From assembly GCA_021774795.1 (NCBI GenBank), contig JAJFIR010000048.1, forward strand, positions 1-64,000: 64,000 nucleotides of DNA. Reading direction: 5' to 3'. Positions 19,681-28,774 of this stretch are shown here, one piece after another. This stretch comes from Emcibacteraceae bacterium (lineage in GTDB: Bacteria > Pseudomonadota > Alphaproteobacteria > Sphingomonadales > Emcibacteraceae). A program made the position numbers and the translations under genes. The notes under the pieces were generated by a model that was given only the letters and a program-made list of their open reading frames with translations, was not told the origin of the DNA and did no database searches. The stretch's first letter is position 1. Every line of letters starts with the position of its first letter.

Positions 19681-20453
19681 GATGAAAAGAACATCTCCGT
19701 CACAACATAGTTGGATAAAAGTATCATGATACATGCCGATACAACGGCGTTGGTGGTGGAAACACCAACACCTTGCGCGCCGCCGTGGGTGTTAAAACCA
19801 TGGTAACATCCCATTAACGAAATAAAGAAACCAAATACAGCGGCTTTGGTTAAGCTGGCCATAACATCAATGGCTTCAAGAAAATCCATTGTCGATTTCA
19901 TATAATTGCCACTGTTAAAACCCAGTTTTGATGTTGCGATTAGATATCCGCCTAAAACACCAATGGTGTCCGCAACAACCACCAACATCAATGGCATCAT
20001 GATAATGGTTGCTAAAATTCGCGGCGCGATAAGATATTTAAAAGGGTCCGTAGAAAGCGTTACGAGCGCATCAATTTGTTCGGTAACGCGCATAGTACCA
20101 AGTTCGGCAGCCATCGATGCACTAACCCGACCCGCGACAATAAGCCCGCAAAGAGTTGGACCCAATTCCCGAACGATACCGATTACAACGATCGTTGGTA
20201 AGGTGCTTTCCGCATTAAACCGTGAACTTCCTTCATAAATATTGACGGCGAGTGCCGCACCAGTAAATAAAGTTGTAAGCCCAACCACCGGAAGTGAATA
20301 ATAGCCGATATTCATCATTTGCTTGAAAAGTTCACGAGGATAATATGGAGGCGATAACATATGGGTAAGGGCGTTTACCGCGAAAAGACCTATTTTTCCC
20401 GCAGCGCGCAAAAAGTTTATAACGACCCGCCCGATTAAGGCCAAAAAATTCAT
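19677..20453 (-). CDS. mlaE: ABC transporter permease, MlaE-like (phospholipid transport)
   Basis: A 258-residue MlaE/YrbE-family permease with several membrane segments. The family motif around RELGPTLCGLIVAGRVSASMAAELGTM and the following TEQIDAL stretch are clear. It is coupled to mlaF by a 4-base overlap and to alr by a 1-base overlap. The partner mlaD (MCE protein), mlaC and mlaB genes are not in the window, so either they lie elsewhere or this is a minimal two-gene locus. Confidence 0.9.
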   Translation of the reverse strand: MNFLALIGRVVINFLRAAGKIGLFAVNALTHMLSPPYYPRELFKQMMNIGYYSLPVVGLTTLFTGAALAVNIYEGSSRFNAESTLPTIVVIGIVRELGPTLCGLIVAGRVSASMAAELGTMRVTEQIDALVTLSTDPFKYLIAPRILATIIMMPLMLVVVADTIGVLGGYLIATSKLGFNSGNYMKSTMDFLEAIDVMASLTKAAVFGFFISLMGCYHGFNTHGGAQGVGVSTTNAVVSACIMILLSNYVVTEMFFSS

Positions 20454-21568
20454 TAAGTTAATGTCCTAATTTTATAATTTCTCTGAAATCTTGCCCCAAC
20501 ATTGGTCAAAATTTCATAATGTCCTAAAGTAGAGACTTCGGACGCCATTTCAAGTGTAATATTTGATCCTATCAATTCTACTTCGTCTTGAACATTTACT
20601 TTATCAAATTTTGGACCCGTAATATCAATCGCGATCATATCCATTGAAACTTTCCCGATCACCAGCGCAATTTGATCAGCTAGAAAAACCTTCCCGCAAT
20701 TATCATATAATTTTAAATATCCGTCCGCATATCCAACATTGACTAAAGCAACACGGGACGGGCGCTCAGCCGTCCAGATGGCATTATAGCCAACGGACAT
20801 GCCGGTATCTAACGGCCTTATTTGCAATATTTTACCGATAATTTCGAAAACGCCTTTTATTCCGTTGGGTGGCCGCGACATACCCGGATTGCCGCCGTAA
20901 AGCATTATTCCGGGCCTCAATAAATCAAAATGGTATTCTTCACCGAGGAATATACCTGCTGAATTACAAAGGCTTGCTTGAATATTGGGAAGTGCGCTAG
21001 ATATTTTTTTAAATTTTTCAAGTTGAATTTTATTTGTTTCGTGTTCTGCTTCTTCCGACCGAACAAAGTGGCTTAATATAAGAGCAACGTTAAGATCAAA
21101 TTCACTGTTTAAATACTGTTCTGTTTCATCCTCGCTTAATCCTAATCGATTAATGCCAGTATCGAATTGAATGGCGCAGGGTAATGCGACACCTTGCCAT
21201 AACTTTATTTGTGAAATATCATTTAATATTGGTCTAATATTATGCTCGACATATAAGTCAGGGTGTCCAGCAAACAAACCATCAAATACATAAATGATGG
21301 AGTCTTTTAATATAGACCTTAATTCAATAGCCTCTGGAAGGTTTGCTACGAAAAATATTTTGCATTCGGTATTATGGTAAAGGGCAGGGGCTACATGTTT
21401 TATGCCCATTCCGTAAGCATTTGCTTTGACCACTGCTGCACAATCCGCGCTTGCAGACGACGAGGCAAGTGTTTGATAGTTATCAATTATTGCATTTAGG
21501 TCGATATTAAGGGTGGCGGATGAACTTTCCAGAACATCTGTGGCTTCGTTAATACTTTTAGAGTTCAT
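20453..21568 (-). CDS. alr: Alanine racemase
   Basis: PLP enzyme making D-alanine for peptidoglycan. The PLP-lysine motif AAVVKANAYGMG lies near residue 45, and the catalytic tyrosine motif MSVGYNAIW is in the C-terminal half. 371 residues, normal length. The start overlaps the dnaB stop by one base. A dnaB-alr pairing is common in Alphaproteobacteria. Confidence 0.94.
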   Translation of the reverse strand: MNSKSINEATDVLESSSATLNIDLNAIIDNYQTLASSSASADCAAVVKANAYGMGIKHVAPALYHNTECKIFFVANLPEAIELRSILKDSIIYVFDGLFAGHPDLYVEHNIRPILNDISQIKLWQGVALPCAIQFDTGINRLGLSEDETEQYLNSEFDLNVALILSHFVRSEEAEHETNKIQLEKFKKISSALPNIQASLCNSAGIFLGEEYHFDLLRPGIMLYGGNPGMSRPPNGIKGVFEIIGKILQIRPLDTGMSVGYNAIWTAERPSRVALVNVGYADGYLKLYDNCGKVFLADQIALVIGKVSMDMIAIDITGPKFDKVNVQDEVELIGSNITLEMASEVSTLGHYEILTNVGARFQRNYKIRTLT

Positions 21569-23088
21569 TATTCAAATTTTTCCGGCAAATAATCATCGCT
21601 AACCGGAAGGTCGCTAAATTTTGTGATTTCAGCTTCAAATTTTAATTCAATAATGCCTGTCGGACCATGTCTTTGCTTGCCGATGATAAACTCTGCCATA
21701 CCGAAAAGCTTCTCGCCTTCTGCTTGCCACTGCAAATGCTCGGCTGTGCCAGGATCGGGTTGTTGCTGATCATGATAATATTCTGGTCGGTAAACAAATG
21801 TTACCATGTCCGCGTCCTGCTCAATGGTGCCGGATTCGCGAAGATCGGAAAGAAGCGGGCGTTTATTTTCCCGGCTTTCGATAGCCCGGCTTAACTGGGA
21901 TAAGGCAACAACGGGAATTGATAATTCTTTGGCTAGTCCTTTTAAGCCACGGGTAATTTCTGAAACTTCCTGAACCCTGTTTTCAATACCGCGTCCTTTT
22001 GTTCCGGTTCCACGTAATAATTGAAGATAATCAACAATCACAAGGCCCAAACCATGTTGGCGTTGTAAGCGGCGCGCACGGGTACGCAGCGCACCGATAG
22101 TAAGCCCAGGGGTATCATCAATAAAGAGCGGTAATTCTTCAAGCTCAATCGCGACACGGGACAGATTATTAAATTGATCCTGATTAAGTTTTCCCTGGCG
22201 CATGTTTTGCGATGAAAGACCGGCTTGTTCAGCAAGAATACGGCTTGCCAGCTGATCGGATGACATTTCCAGTGAAAAGAACCCGACAACAGCCCCCTTA
22301 TTTTCTTCCAGAGGAACCCCTAAATCCTTATCATGCTTATAGGCCTTCGCGGCGTTAAATGCGATGTTGGTTGCAAGCGCGGTTTTGCCCATCGCCGGGC
22401 GACCCGCAATGATTAATAAATCTGATTTATGAAGCCCGCCGATTTTCCTGTTGATGCTTTCAAAGCCGGTTGTGATCCCGGCAAGGTCACCTTTTCGGTG
22501 CAGGGCCGCGCCGATAACATTTACGGCTGTGATGGCTGATGTTTTGAAATTTTTAAATCCGCCTTCGGAAACACCATTTTCAGCCATACTGTAAAGCTGC
22601 TTTTCGGCTTCCTCAATTTGTTCTTTTGAGGTTTCTTCAACATCAAATTCATACGCTTTAGTGACGATATCTGTACCAAGGTCAATCAGATTGCGCCTTA
22701 TCGCCAAATCATAAATAAGCAACCCGTAATCAACGGCGTTGATTATCGTGATCGCAGACGCCGCAAGTTTTGACAGATATTTTGCACCGCCGACTTCCTC
22801 AAGAAGCTGATCTTTTTCAAAAAACGGTTTTAAAGTAACTGGTGTTACCAGTTGTCCTTTTTCGATCATTATTTGGCTTGCTTCATATATTTTATTATGC
22901 GCCGCGTTAGCAAAATGTTCCGGCAGCAGGAAATCCTGCACTTTTTCGAGCGTATCATTATTCACCAGAATTGCCCCAAGCAACGCTTGCTCAGCTTCAA
23001 GGTTATGGGGGATTTCTTTATAAGAAATATCCTCATTATCCGGCTGATCGTTATCTTGCACGATCGGTATTTCTGAATAATCTGACAT
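21568..23088 (-). CDS. dnaB: Replicative DNA helicase
   Basis: The hexameric replicative helicase. The N-terminal domain (PHNLEAEQALLGAIL) is followed by the RecA-like helicase core with Walker A GRPAMGKTAL, the DYLQL motif and the RESGTIEQDADMV segment. 506 residues. First gene of the minus-strand run to the purF-linked SDR. It is followed without a gap by alr. Confidence 0.96.
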   Translation of the reverse strand: MSDYSEIPIVQDNDQPDNEDISYKEIPHNLEAEQALLGAILVNNDTLEKVQDFLLPEHFANAAHNKIYEASQIMIEKGQLVTPVTLKPFFEKDQLLEEVGGAKYLSKLAASAITIINAVDYGLLIYDLAIRRNLIDLGTDIVTKAYEFDVEETSKEQIEEAEKQLYSMAENGVSEGGFKNFKTSAITAVNVIGAALHRKGDLAGITTGFESINRKIGGLHKSDLLIIAGRPAMGKTALATNIAFNAAKAYKHDKDLGVPLEENKGAVVGFFSLEMSSDQLASRILAEQAGLSSQNMRQGKLNQDQFNNLSRVAIELEELPLFIDDTPGLTIGALRTRARRLQRQHGLGLVIVDYLQLLRGTGTKGRGIENRVQEVSEITRGLKGLAKELSIPVVALSQLSRAIESRENKRPLLSDLRESGTIEQDADMVTFVYRPEYYHDQQQPDPGTAEHLQWQAEGEKLFGMAEFIIGKQRHGPTGIIELKFEAEITKFSDLPVSDDYLPEKFE

Positions 23089-23201
23089 AAAGTAACTCGA
23101 TTTTTTGATTAAGAGAATTATATTCCAATATTTTCAAAATGTATATTGAGAAAAGAAAAATAAACGGCAATCAAGTTGAAGCTTTAATTATGTTTCAAGT
23201 T

Positions 23202-23231
23202 TTGCAATAATTATTATAAATATTCTATAAT
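23202..23231 (+). promoter_or_regulatory. Candidate sigma-70 promoter for the GNAT gene
   Basis: TTGCAA, an 18-base spacer and TATAAT end 27 bases before the start codon at 23259. The match is good but the region is AT-rich, so chance resemblance is possible. Confidence 0.4.
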
Positions 23232-23258
23232 GATTTAATCAAGGAAGATTGCACTATT

Positions 23259-23729
23259 ATGGCATGGACTGGTTCAATTAGGTTAAGCACTCACGAAGAT
23301 ATTCCCTTCATAATTAGTTGCGAAAATTCAGAAACACATAAATATCTGCATTCGTGGACCAATGATGTTCACAAGAAAAATATGGGCGATAAGAATTTTA
23401 TCTATCTGTCAGGGTTAGATGAAAACCGCGAGATAGCAGGTTATTCACTATTGAAGAAATCGAATGAAAAAACCATTGAATACATGCGGGTCGCGTCGAA
23501 AGTTCCAAACATAGGGTTTGGAAAACCTTTTATGAAAGCTGTGCTGAATTATTTAATCCAGCAGACTTCATATGAAAAAATCTGGCTTGATGTATATGAA
23601 GCAAACGAGAGAGCAAGACACGTTTATCGGTCAATAGGGTTTATCGAAACGAGCAAAGTGCAACCGCCAGACACCATTCCATGCAACTTTGGTAGATTAG
23701 TCGTTATGCAAAAATATATTTCATCTTGA
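23259..23729 (+). CDS. GNAT-family N-acetyltransferase
   Basis: A 156-residue single-domain GNAT protein. The acetyl-CoA loop region reads VPNIGFGKPFMKAVLNYLI, followed by the family's C-terminal YEANERARHVYRSIGF segment. AAGGAAG precedes the ATG. Substrate cannot be predicted. It lies on the plus strand between dnaB and rplI, two genes that are close neighbours in many alphaproteobacteria, so it looks like an accessory insertion. Confidence 0.85.
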   Translation: MAWTGSIRLSTHEDIPFIISCENSETHKYLHSWTNDVHKKNMGDKNFIYLSGLDENREIAGYSLLKKSNEKTIEYMRVASKVPNIGFGKPFMKAVLNYLIQQTSYEKIWLDVYEANERARHVYRSIGFIETSKVQPPDTIPCNFGRLVVMQKYISS

Positions 23730-23903
23730 TAAATATCACTCTTGAAAAGCAGATCGTTAAGCACGTCTTTTTCTTCACTTTTTCATTGGTGATAATATCT
23801 AATGCGTTGCCAGAACAGTTTTCCTGTGTAAAAATGGTTGCCCGGCAATTAATTGCGCGCTGGAAGATTTATTTTTCGAAGTGGTAGGGAGAGGGAAAGA
23901 TAG

Positions 23904-24920
23904 ATGGAAGCATTTATTCAAGGTCTGTTGACGCTTTTGCAGACAGAGTTTAGTTCATTTGCGGGGCTTGAAGGTCTGGTCAGTCTTATTGAACTGATGA
24001 AAACCGATGATTACGCGTGGGTACTGACGGTCGCGGGGTTTGGCGCAATGATGGGATTGTTCTTTCCGGTGATGATCTTTCTGGAAATGATGGCCTCTGC
24101 CCTAAAAGGCAGTTTCCGCTGGAAAAATTTCAAAATTCAGGTTCTTATTTATTTCACTAATCGTGTAGTTGGCAAGGTAATCACTCTGCAACTCGGGTTT
24201 ACGTTATTCGCGTTTTTACATCAATACCGTTTTGTAGATACTAGTGTCACGTGGTACTGGTTTATTTATGGGTTTATGGTCTATGATTTTTCACATTTCC
24301 TTCAACATTATATGGCCCACAGGATACGTCTGTTCTGGTGCTTACATTCAACACACCACGTTCCGCCCCATATGAACCTGAGCGTTTCATGGGCGCATTT
24401 TTATATTGAAAATTTTTACGCAGATATTATCCGCCTGGGTATATGCGCGCTGGCAGGGCTGGAGCTGGAAATCATGGTAATGGTCTACATTATCGATTCA
24501 GTATGGGGCCACCTTATTCACACGAGTGAGGAAATTTTACCGGATGGCCGTCTGGGTTTGCTGAGCAAATTTCTGCTGACCCCTTCACATCACCGGGTTC
24601 ATCATTCCAGAAACCCTAATTATATAGATAAGAATTTTTGTAATTTGATACCAGTTTATGACCGGTTGTTTGGAACATATCAGGCCGAGATCGAAGGGGA
24701 GGCACCGATTTACGGCGTTACCCGCGACGTGGATACCGGGAGTTTGTTTGATGTATATTTCGGCGAAACAATCGAAATGCTCAACGATATCAAGAACACA
24801 TCCGGCGTCGGTAATAAAGTTGCTTATTTATTTATGCCACCTGGATGGCATCCCGACGACGTCGTTTCAAAAAAATATCGAACAACAAAAAAAGGCGGGC
24901 CAATAAACCCGCCTTTTTAA
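23904..24920 (+). CDS. Sterol desaturase / fatty acid hydroxylase superfamily protein
   Basis: A 338-residue integral membrane di-iron protein. Several hydrophobic segments occupy the N-terminal half, and the histidine clusters HFLQHYMAHR, HSTHH and HRVHHSRN supply the metal ligands of the superfamily. These enzymes hydroxylate or desaturate lipids or sterols with O2; the substrate is unknown. RBS GGGAGAGG. The last codons form part of a bidirectional terminator shared with convergent rplI. Together with the GNAT gene it interrupts the rplI-dnaB neighbourhood. Confidence 0.88.
   Translation: MEAFIQGLLTLLQTEFSSFAGLEGLVSLIELMKTDDYAWVLTVAGFGAMMGLFFPVMIFLEMMASALKGSFRWKNFKIQVLIYFTNRVVGKVITLQLGFTLFAFLHQYRFVDTSVTWYWFIYGFMVYDFSHFLQHYMAHRIRLFWCLHSTHHVPPHMNLSVSWAHFYIENFYADIIRLGICALAGLELEIMVMVYIIDSVWGHLIHTSEEILPDGRLGLLSKFLLTPSHHRVHHSRNPNYIDKNFCNLIPVYDRLFGTYQAEIEGEAPIYGVTRDVDTGSLFDVYFGETIEMLNDIKNTSGVGNKVAYLFMPPGWHPDDVVSKKYRTTKKGGPINPPF
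24887..24918. terminator. Bidirectional terminator inside the 3' end of the desaturase gene
   Basis: AAAGGCGGG and CCCGCCTTT arms with an 8-base loop are flanked by an A-run on the left and a T-run on the right, so it can stop transcription both ways. It serves the plus-strand desaturase gene and the minus-strand rplI (stop at 24940). The hairpin lies within the desaturase codons GGPINPPF. Confidence 0.85.
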
Positions 24921-24939
24921 AAACTTAACTGGAAAAGAC

Positions 24940-25581
24940 TTATTCTGATTTTTCTTCCTCAACTGGAGCTTCTTCAGCAGGAGCAGCCTCTTCTTTAACA
25001 AGGGTTTCTTCTTCAGCATCGGCAGTAGCCGCAGCTTCCGCGTCTTCCTCATTTTCAAAAAAGTCTTCAACTGCAAATTCTTCCTCGGTAACTTCGGCAT
25101 CAACGTCGCCGCCAGCAGCCTGAATTTCTGCTTCTTCAGCAGAACGGGCGATATTAGCAACAACCGTAATATCAACTTCAGGATGAAGACGTACGGCCAC
25201 GTCATAAAGGCCAAGCACTTTAAGAGAACGGTTAAGAATTATCTGATTTTTACCGACTTTATAACCCGCTTCTTCAAGTGAAAGGCTTATGTCACGCGCA
25301 GATACGGAACCGAATAACTGCCCACTTTCGCCGGCTTGACGTATAAGAATAACGGAAACATTGTCCATTTTCTTTGCAATTGCTTCGGCTTCTGATTTTG
25401 CTTTTAAGTTATCAGCTTCAATTTCTTTACGCTGAGTTTCAAACACGGCCATGTTTGCTTTTGTTGCACGAAGAGCTTTTCTTTGTGGTAAAAGGAAGTT
25501 ACGGGCATAGCCATTTTTCACTGTTACAACATCGCCAATTTGGCCAAGCTTAGTTACGCGTTCAAGCAGAATGATATCCAT
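24940..25581 (-). CDS. rplI: 50S ribosomal protein L9
   Basis: Starts [19 protein letters not shown] with the classic L9 N-terminal domain ([13 protein letters not shown]), then the long connecting helix and C-terminal domain. After about residue 150 comes an extension of some 60 residues, almost entirely Glu, Ala and Asp. E. coli L9 has about 149 residues, so the tail is additional, though acidic tails are common in alphaproteobacterial L9. Last gene of rpsF-rpsR-rplI. Confidence 0.96.
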   Translation of the reverse strand: MDIILLERVTKLGQIGDVVTVKNGYARNFLLPQRKALRATKANMAVFETQRKEIEADNLKAKSEAEAIAKKMDNVSVILIRQAGESGQLFGSVSARDISLSLEEAGYKVGKNQIILNRSLKVLGLYDVAVRLHPEVDITVVANIARSAEEAEIQAAGGDVDAEVTEEEFAVEDFFENEEDAEAAATADAEEETLVKEEAAPAEEAPVEEEKSE

Positions 25582-25593
25582 AATTCAATCTCC

Positions 25594-25875
25594 TTATGGG
25601 TTAACGTATGAAATCAAGGCCAAGTTACGCGCGCGTTTGATAGCACGGGCAAGTTCGCGTTGTTTCTTTGCTGAAACAGCGGTGATACGGCTTGGGACAA
25701 TTTTTCCACGTTCTGAAACATATCGTGAAAGTGTGCGCACATCTTTATAATCAATCTTTTGTGCGTGACTGCCGGAAAACGGGCAAGTCTTGCGACGACG
25801 GAAAAAAGGTCTACGTGTTTGTTGTCCGCCTGCTGCGGATGATGATGACGATGATGAATTACGATCAAAACTCAT
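25594..25875 (-). CDS. rpsR: 30S ribosomal protein S18
   Basis: A 93-residue S18 with the conserved core [49 protein letters not shown] (quoted here only as a recognisable whole in short pieces: [32 protein letters not shown]). An N-terminal stretch of about 15 Ser residues with Gly and Gln precedes it. S18 pairs with S6 on the 30S platform. It overlaps rpsF by 4 bases, giving coupled translation. Confidence 0.96.
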   Translation of the reverse strand: MSFDRNSSSSSSSAAGGQQTRRPFFRRRKTCPFSGSHAQKIDYKDVRTLSRYVSERGKIVPSRITAVSAKKQRELARAIKRARNLALISYVNP

Positions 25876-26303
25876 GATTTGTCTCCTTCATTATCTGCTT
25901 TTTTGGCCACGGGCGTACTTTCGCGGGGTTTATAGCTGTCTCTTGAGCCACGGTCATCCCGTGGTGGGCGGCTATCGCGATCGCGAGATTTAAGGACTAC
26001 ACTGTCGCCTTCTTCAAATTCTTCAACGCGAATTGTCATGTAACGGATTACGTCTTCGTGAAGACGAGAGTTACGCTCCAATTCAGCGATCGCGGCGTGT
26101 GGTGCGTCAACATTCAAATGAACGTAGTGACCTTTTTTGTATTTTTTAATTCGGTAAGCAAGAGTACGAAGACCCCAAGACTCAGTCTTGGCAACTTTTC
26201 CACCATTATCATCAATGATCTTAGTGAATTGTTCTGTTATCGCATCAACCTGTTGAGGTTGGATATCCTGCCTAGCGATATATGTGTATTCATATAAAGA
26301 CAT
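25872..26303 (-). CDS. rpsF: 30S ribosomal protein S6
   Basis: A 143-residue S6 beginning [14 protein letters not shown]. The core covers about the first 95 residues ([18 protein letters not shown], then [10 protein letters not shown]). A tail of about 40 residues rich in Arg, Asp, Ser and Pro follows, typical of alphaproteobacterial S6. First gene of the rpsF-rpsR-rplI operon, divergent from fabD across a 266-base gap. Confidence 0.96.
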   Translation of the reverse strand: MSLYEYTYIARQDIQPQQVDAITEQFTKIIDDNGGKVAKTESWGLRTLAYRIKKYKKGHYVHLNVDAPHAAIAELERNSRLHEDVIRYMTIRVEEFEEGDSVVLKSRDRDSRPPRDDRGSRDSYKPRESTPVAKKADNEGDKS

Positions 26304-26502
26304 TTAGCAATTTCCATATTTAATTTTTAACGTCGGGGCAAAAGCGAATATCAAAAGATTGCATTACAAAATTAACCGACAATTCTCTTAAAGCCACAAG
26401 GACTCTTCAGAGAAGCGCGCAATATACATGAAAGCATAGGGAACGCAAGGGCTTTATAGATTAAAACATGGTCTTTCACAATAATATAAAATTCGACTTT
26501 TC

Positions 26503-26530
26503 TTGACAGTTTTAATCCATTTGTTAAGAG
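26503..26530 (+). promoter_or_regulatory. Candidate promoter for the fabD operon
   Basis: A consensus -35 box TTGACA (26503-26508) is followed after 16 bases by TAAGAG, a weak -10, about 40 bases before the fabD start. The rest of the 266-base rpsF-fabD gap is AT-rich and must hold the rpsF leader; the only structure I noticed there is a short GTCGG/CCGAC pairing. Confidence 0.35.
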
Positions 26531-26569
26531 TTGGGTAAATGATTAAAAAGTTTGAGGGAAAAATATTAT

Positions 26570-27520
26570 ATGACCACTGCATTTGTATTTCCGGGCCAGG
26601 GTAGCCAAGCCGTTGGAATGGGTAAGGAATTAAATGATGGCTCCGCTGCGGCAAGAGCAGTATTTGAGGAAGTGAACGATGCCCTAGGTCAGAATTTATC
26701 CAAACTTATGTTTGAAGGTCCCATCGATGAACTTACTCTTACCTATAACGCGCAGCCGGCCTTAATGGCGGCAAGCATCGCGGTGGTTCGGGTTCTGGAA
26801 AGTGAATTTGATATTAAAATGGCTGATATCGCTTCCTTTGTTGCCGGCCATTCCCTTGGTGAATATTCCGCGCATGCGGCAGCCGGTACGTTTAGCCTGA
26901 CGGATACAGCCAATTTGCTTAAGCTTCGTGGTGAAGCAATGCAACGTGCGGTGCCGGTAGGCATCGGGGCCATGGCCGCAATTATGGGCGGGGAATTTGA
27001 AACGATCGAAGAAATCGCCGCTGAAGCAAGCAAAGATGGTGGTAGCGACCGGGTTTGCACTGCGGCAAATGATAATGCAGACGGGCAAGTGGTTATCAGT
27101 GGTCATAAAGAAGCCGTTGAAAAGGCGATGGAAATCGCAAAAGAGCGGGGAATTAAGCGCGCTATATTGCTACCGGTCAGTGCACCATTTCACTGCCCGC
27201 TTATGCAGCCCGCCGCCGATGAAATGGCTGTAGCACTTGGCAATACAGCGTTCAACAGTCCATCTGTTCCGGTTATAACCAATGTCAGTGCTAAACCGGA
27301 AACCGATCCGGAAGTATTAAGAAGGATGCTTGTAGATCAAATCACAGGCAGAGTACGCTGGCGTGAGACCGTATTGAAAATGGGTGAACTTGGGGTCGAT
27401 CAATTGGTGGAGGTTGGTACTGGTAAAGTATTAAGCGGTCTCGTTCGTCGCATAAACCGTGATATAGCCGGTCAAAGTTTACAAAACCTTCATGACATTG
27501 AAGCTTTTGCTGAAAATTAA
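26570..27520 (+). CDS. fabD: Malonyl-CoA:ACP transacylase
   Basis: Transfers malonyl from CoA to acyl carrier protein. The opening TTAFVFPGQGSQAVGMG, the nucleophile elbow GHSLGEYSAH with the catalytic serine, and the C-terminal VEVGTGKVL are family hallmarks. I chose ATG 26570 because the homologous N-terminus begins there; the track's start adds six residues. 316 residues. First gene of fabD-fabG-acpP-fabF-mltG. Confidence 0.96.
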   Translation: MTTAFVFPGQGSQAVGMGKELNDGSAAARAVFEEVNDALGQNLSKLMFEGPIDELTLTYNAQPALMAASIAVVRVLESEFDIKMADIASFVAGHSLGEYSAHAAAGTFSLTDTANLLKLRGEAMQRAVPVGIGAMAAIMGGEFETIEEIAAEASKDGGSDRVCTAANDNADGQVVISGHKEAVEKAMEIAKERGIKRAILLPVSAPFHCPLMQPAADEMAVALGNTAFNSPSVPVITNVSAKPETDPEVLRRMLVDQITGRVRWRETVLKMGELGVDQLVEVGTGKVLSGLVRRINRDIAGQSLQNLHDIEAFAEN

Positions 27521-27547
27521 AATAATAAAAATTGGAGAAATATCCAC

Positions 27548-28285
27548 ATGTTTGATTTAACTGGAAAATGTGCTCTCGTAACGGGTGCATCGGGCGGATT
27601 AGGTAGCGCAATTGCAAAAGCATTACACGGCGCTGGAGCCAAGGTTGCCCTATCCGGAACGCGCGAAGAACCGCTTAAGAAACTGGCGACGGAACTCGGT
27701 GAGGATGCATATGTTGTTCCGGCAAATCTATCTGATCCGGCAAGTGTGGCTGCCCTTCCAAAGGCAGCGATGGAAGCAATGGGTGGTATTGATATTCTTG
27801 TCAATAATGCCGGAATAACACGGGATAATATTTCAATGCGTCTTAAAGATGCTGATTGGGATGATGTGATGCAAGTGAATCTGAAGGCAGCATTTAATCT
27901 TACGCAAGGTGTGATGCGTGGTATGATGAAAAAACGGACCGGACGCATTATTAACATAACATCAATTGTCGCCATAACCGGTAATCCTGGACAAGTAAAC
28001 TACGCCGCATCAAAAGCAGGCATGATTGGAATGTCAAAAAGTTTCGCCCATGAACTTGCGTCACGAAATATAACTGTCAATTGTATAGCACCAGGATTTA
28101 TTGAAAGCCCAATGACCGATGAGCTGGCTGATGACCAGAAAAGTGCTCTACTTGCCAATGTTCCGGCGGGCCGTCTTGGCAAGGCAGAAGAAGTTGCAGC
28201 GGGTGTTTTATACCTCTCAAGCGATCAGGCAGACTATGTTACAGGGCAGACAATTCACATAAATGGTGGTATGGCGATGATTTAA
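27548..28285 (+). CDS. fabG: 3-oxoacyl-ACP reductase
   Basis: NADPH-dependent SDR that reduces 3-ketoacyl-ACP. TGASGGLG (residues 12-19), NNAG, and the catalytic set with YAASKAG near residue 152 are present, and the C-terminus ends in HINGGMAMI as in FabG. 245 residues. It starts 27 bases after fabD and precedes acpP, the classical order. Confidence 0.95.
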   Translation: MFDLTGKCALVTGASGGLGSAIAKALHGAGAKVALSGTREEPLKKLATELGEDAYVVPANLSDPASVAALPKAAMEAMGGIDILVNNAGITRDNISMRLKDADWDDVMQVNLKAAFNLTQGVMRGMMKKRTGRIINITSIVAITGNPGQVNYAASKAGMIGMSKSFAHELASRNITVNCIAPGFIESPMTDELADDQKSALLANVPAGRLGKAEEVAAGVLYLSSDQADYVTGQTIHINGGMAMI

Positions 28286-28325
28286 GGGTTGGCAATTACT
28301 ATTTAATTGTGTTAGGAAGCCCCAA

Positions 28326-28375
28326 ACTCTATACAGAGTGATACGGAACATTTAACATAGGCTTTGATGAAAGCC
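28326..28375 (+). promoter_or_regulatory. Structured acpP leader (two hairpins)
   Basis: Between fabG and acpP are two small perfect inverted repeats: ACTCT-ATAC-AGAGT (28326-28339) and GGCTTT-GATG-AAAGCC (28360-28375). Neither has a T-tract, so they are not obvious terminators. They may be operators or mRNA-stabilising stems for the highly expressed acpP. Confidence 0.35.
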
Positions 28376-28395
28376 CTATATATAAGGAATATAAA

Positions 28396-28629
28396 ATGAG
28401 CAATGTAGCTGAACGCGTCAAAAATATCGTTGTTGAACACCTTGGTGTTGAAGAAGATAAAGTTACAGAAACAGCAAGCTTTATCGACGATCTTGGTGCT
28501 GATAGCCTTGATACAGTTGAGCTTGTTATGGCTTTTGAAGAAGAATTTGGTTGCGAAATTCCTGATGACGCCGCAGAGAAAATTCTTACTGTGAAAGACG
28601 CTATTAACTTCATCGAAGCCAATGGCTAA
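28396..28629 (+). CDS. acpP: Acyl carrier protein
   Basis: A 77-residue acidic carrier that holds growing acyl chains on a phosphopantetheine arm at Ser37 ([12 protein letters not shown]). The length and the rest of the sequence are typical. RBS AAGGAA. It sits in a gap of its own, with a structured leader before it and a long hairpin after it, consistent with a separate expression level from its neighbours. Confidence 0.97.
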   Translation: MSNVAERVKNIVVEHLGVEEDKVTETASFIDDLGADSLDTVELVMAFEEEFGCEIPDDAAEKILTVKDAINFIEANG

Positions 28630-28659
28630 ACACAGAGTATCGCTCTGACTTGAAATTGA

Positions 28660-28715
28660 GACCGCGAATCGTTTTATCTGTTAAATTGGATAAAATGATG
28701 TTCGCGGTCTTGTTA
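28660..28715 (+). terminator. Long hairpin after acpP, probable partial terminator
   Basis: GACCGCGAA and TTCGCGGTC form a perfect 9-base stem, continued inward by TCGTTTTATC and GATAAAATGA. Only TTGTT follows, a weak T-tract. It may reduce read-through from acpP into fabF or protect the acpP message. Confidence 0.5.
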
Positions 28716-28774
28716 TATGTGCCGAATTTAGGTAGCATCACTTTCCATAAATCAATAATAAAAAGGTTTAAAGA

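Noticed and set aside
25000-25140. Microsatellite-like GAA/TTC repeats in rplI
   Set aside because: They are varied Glu/Ala codons of the acidic L9 tail, not exact nucleotide repeats.
26332-26380. S6:S18 autoregulatory leader motif upstream of rpsF
   Set aside because: Only a 5-base GTCGG/CCGAC pairing with a large loop was seen; the defining motif could not be identified by eye.
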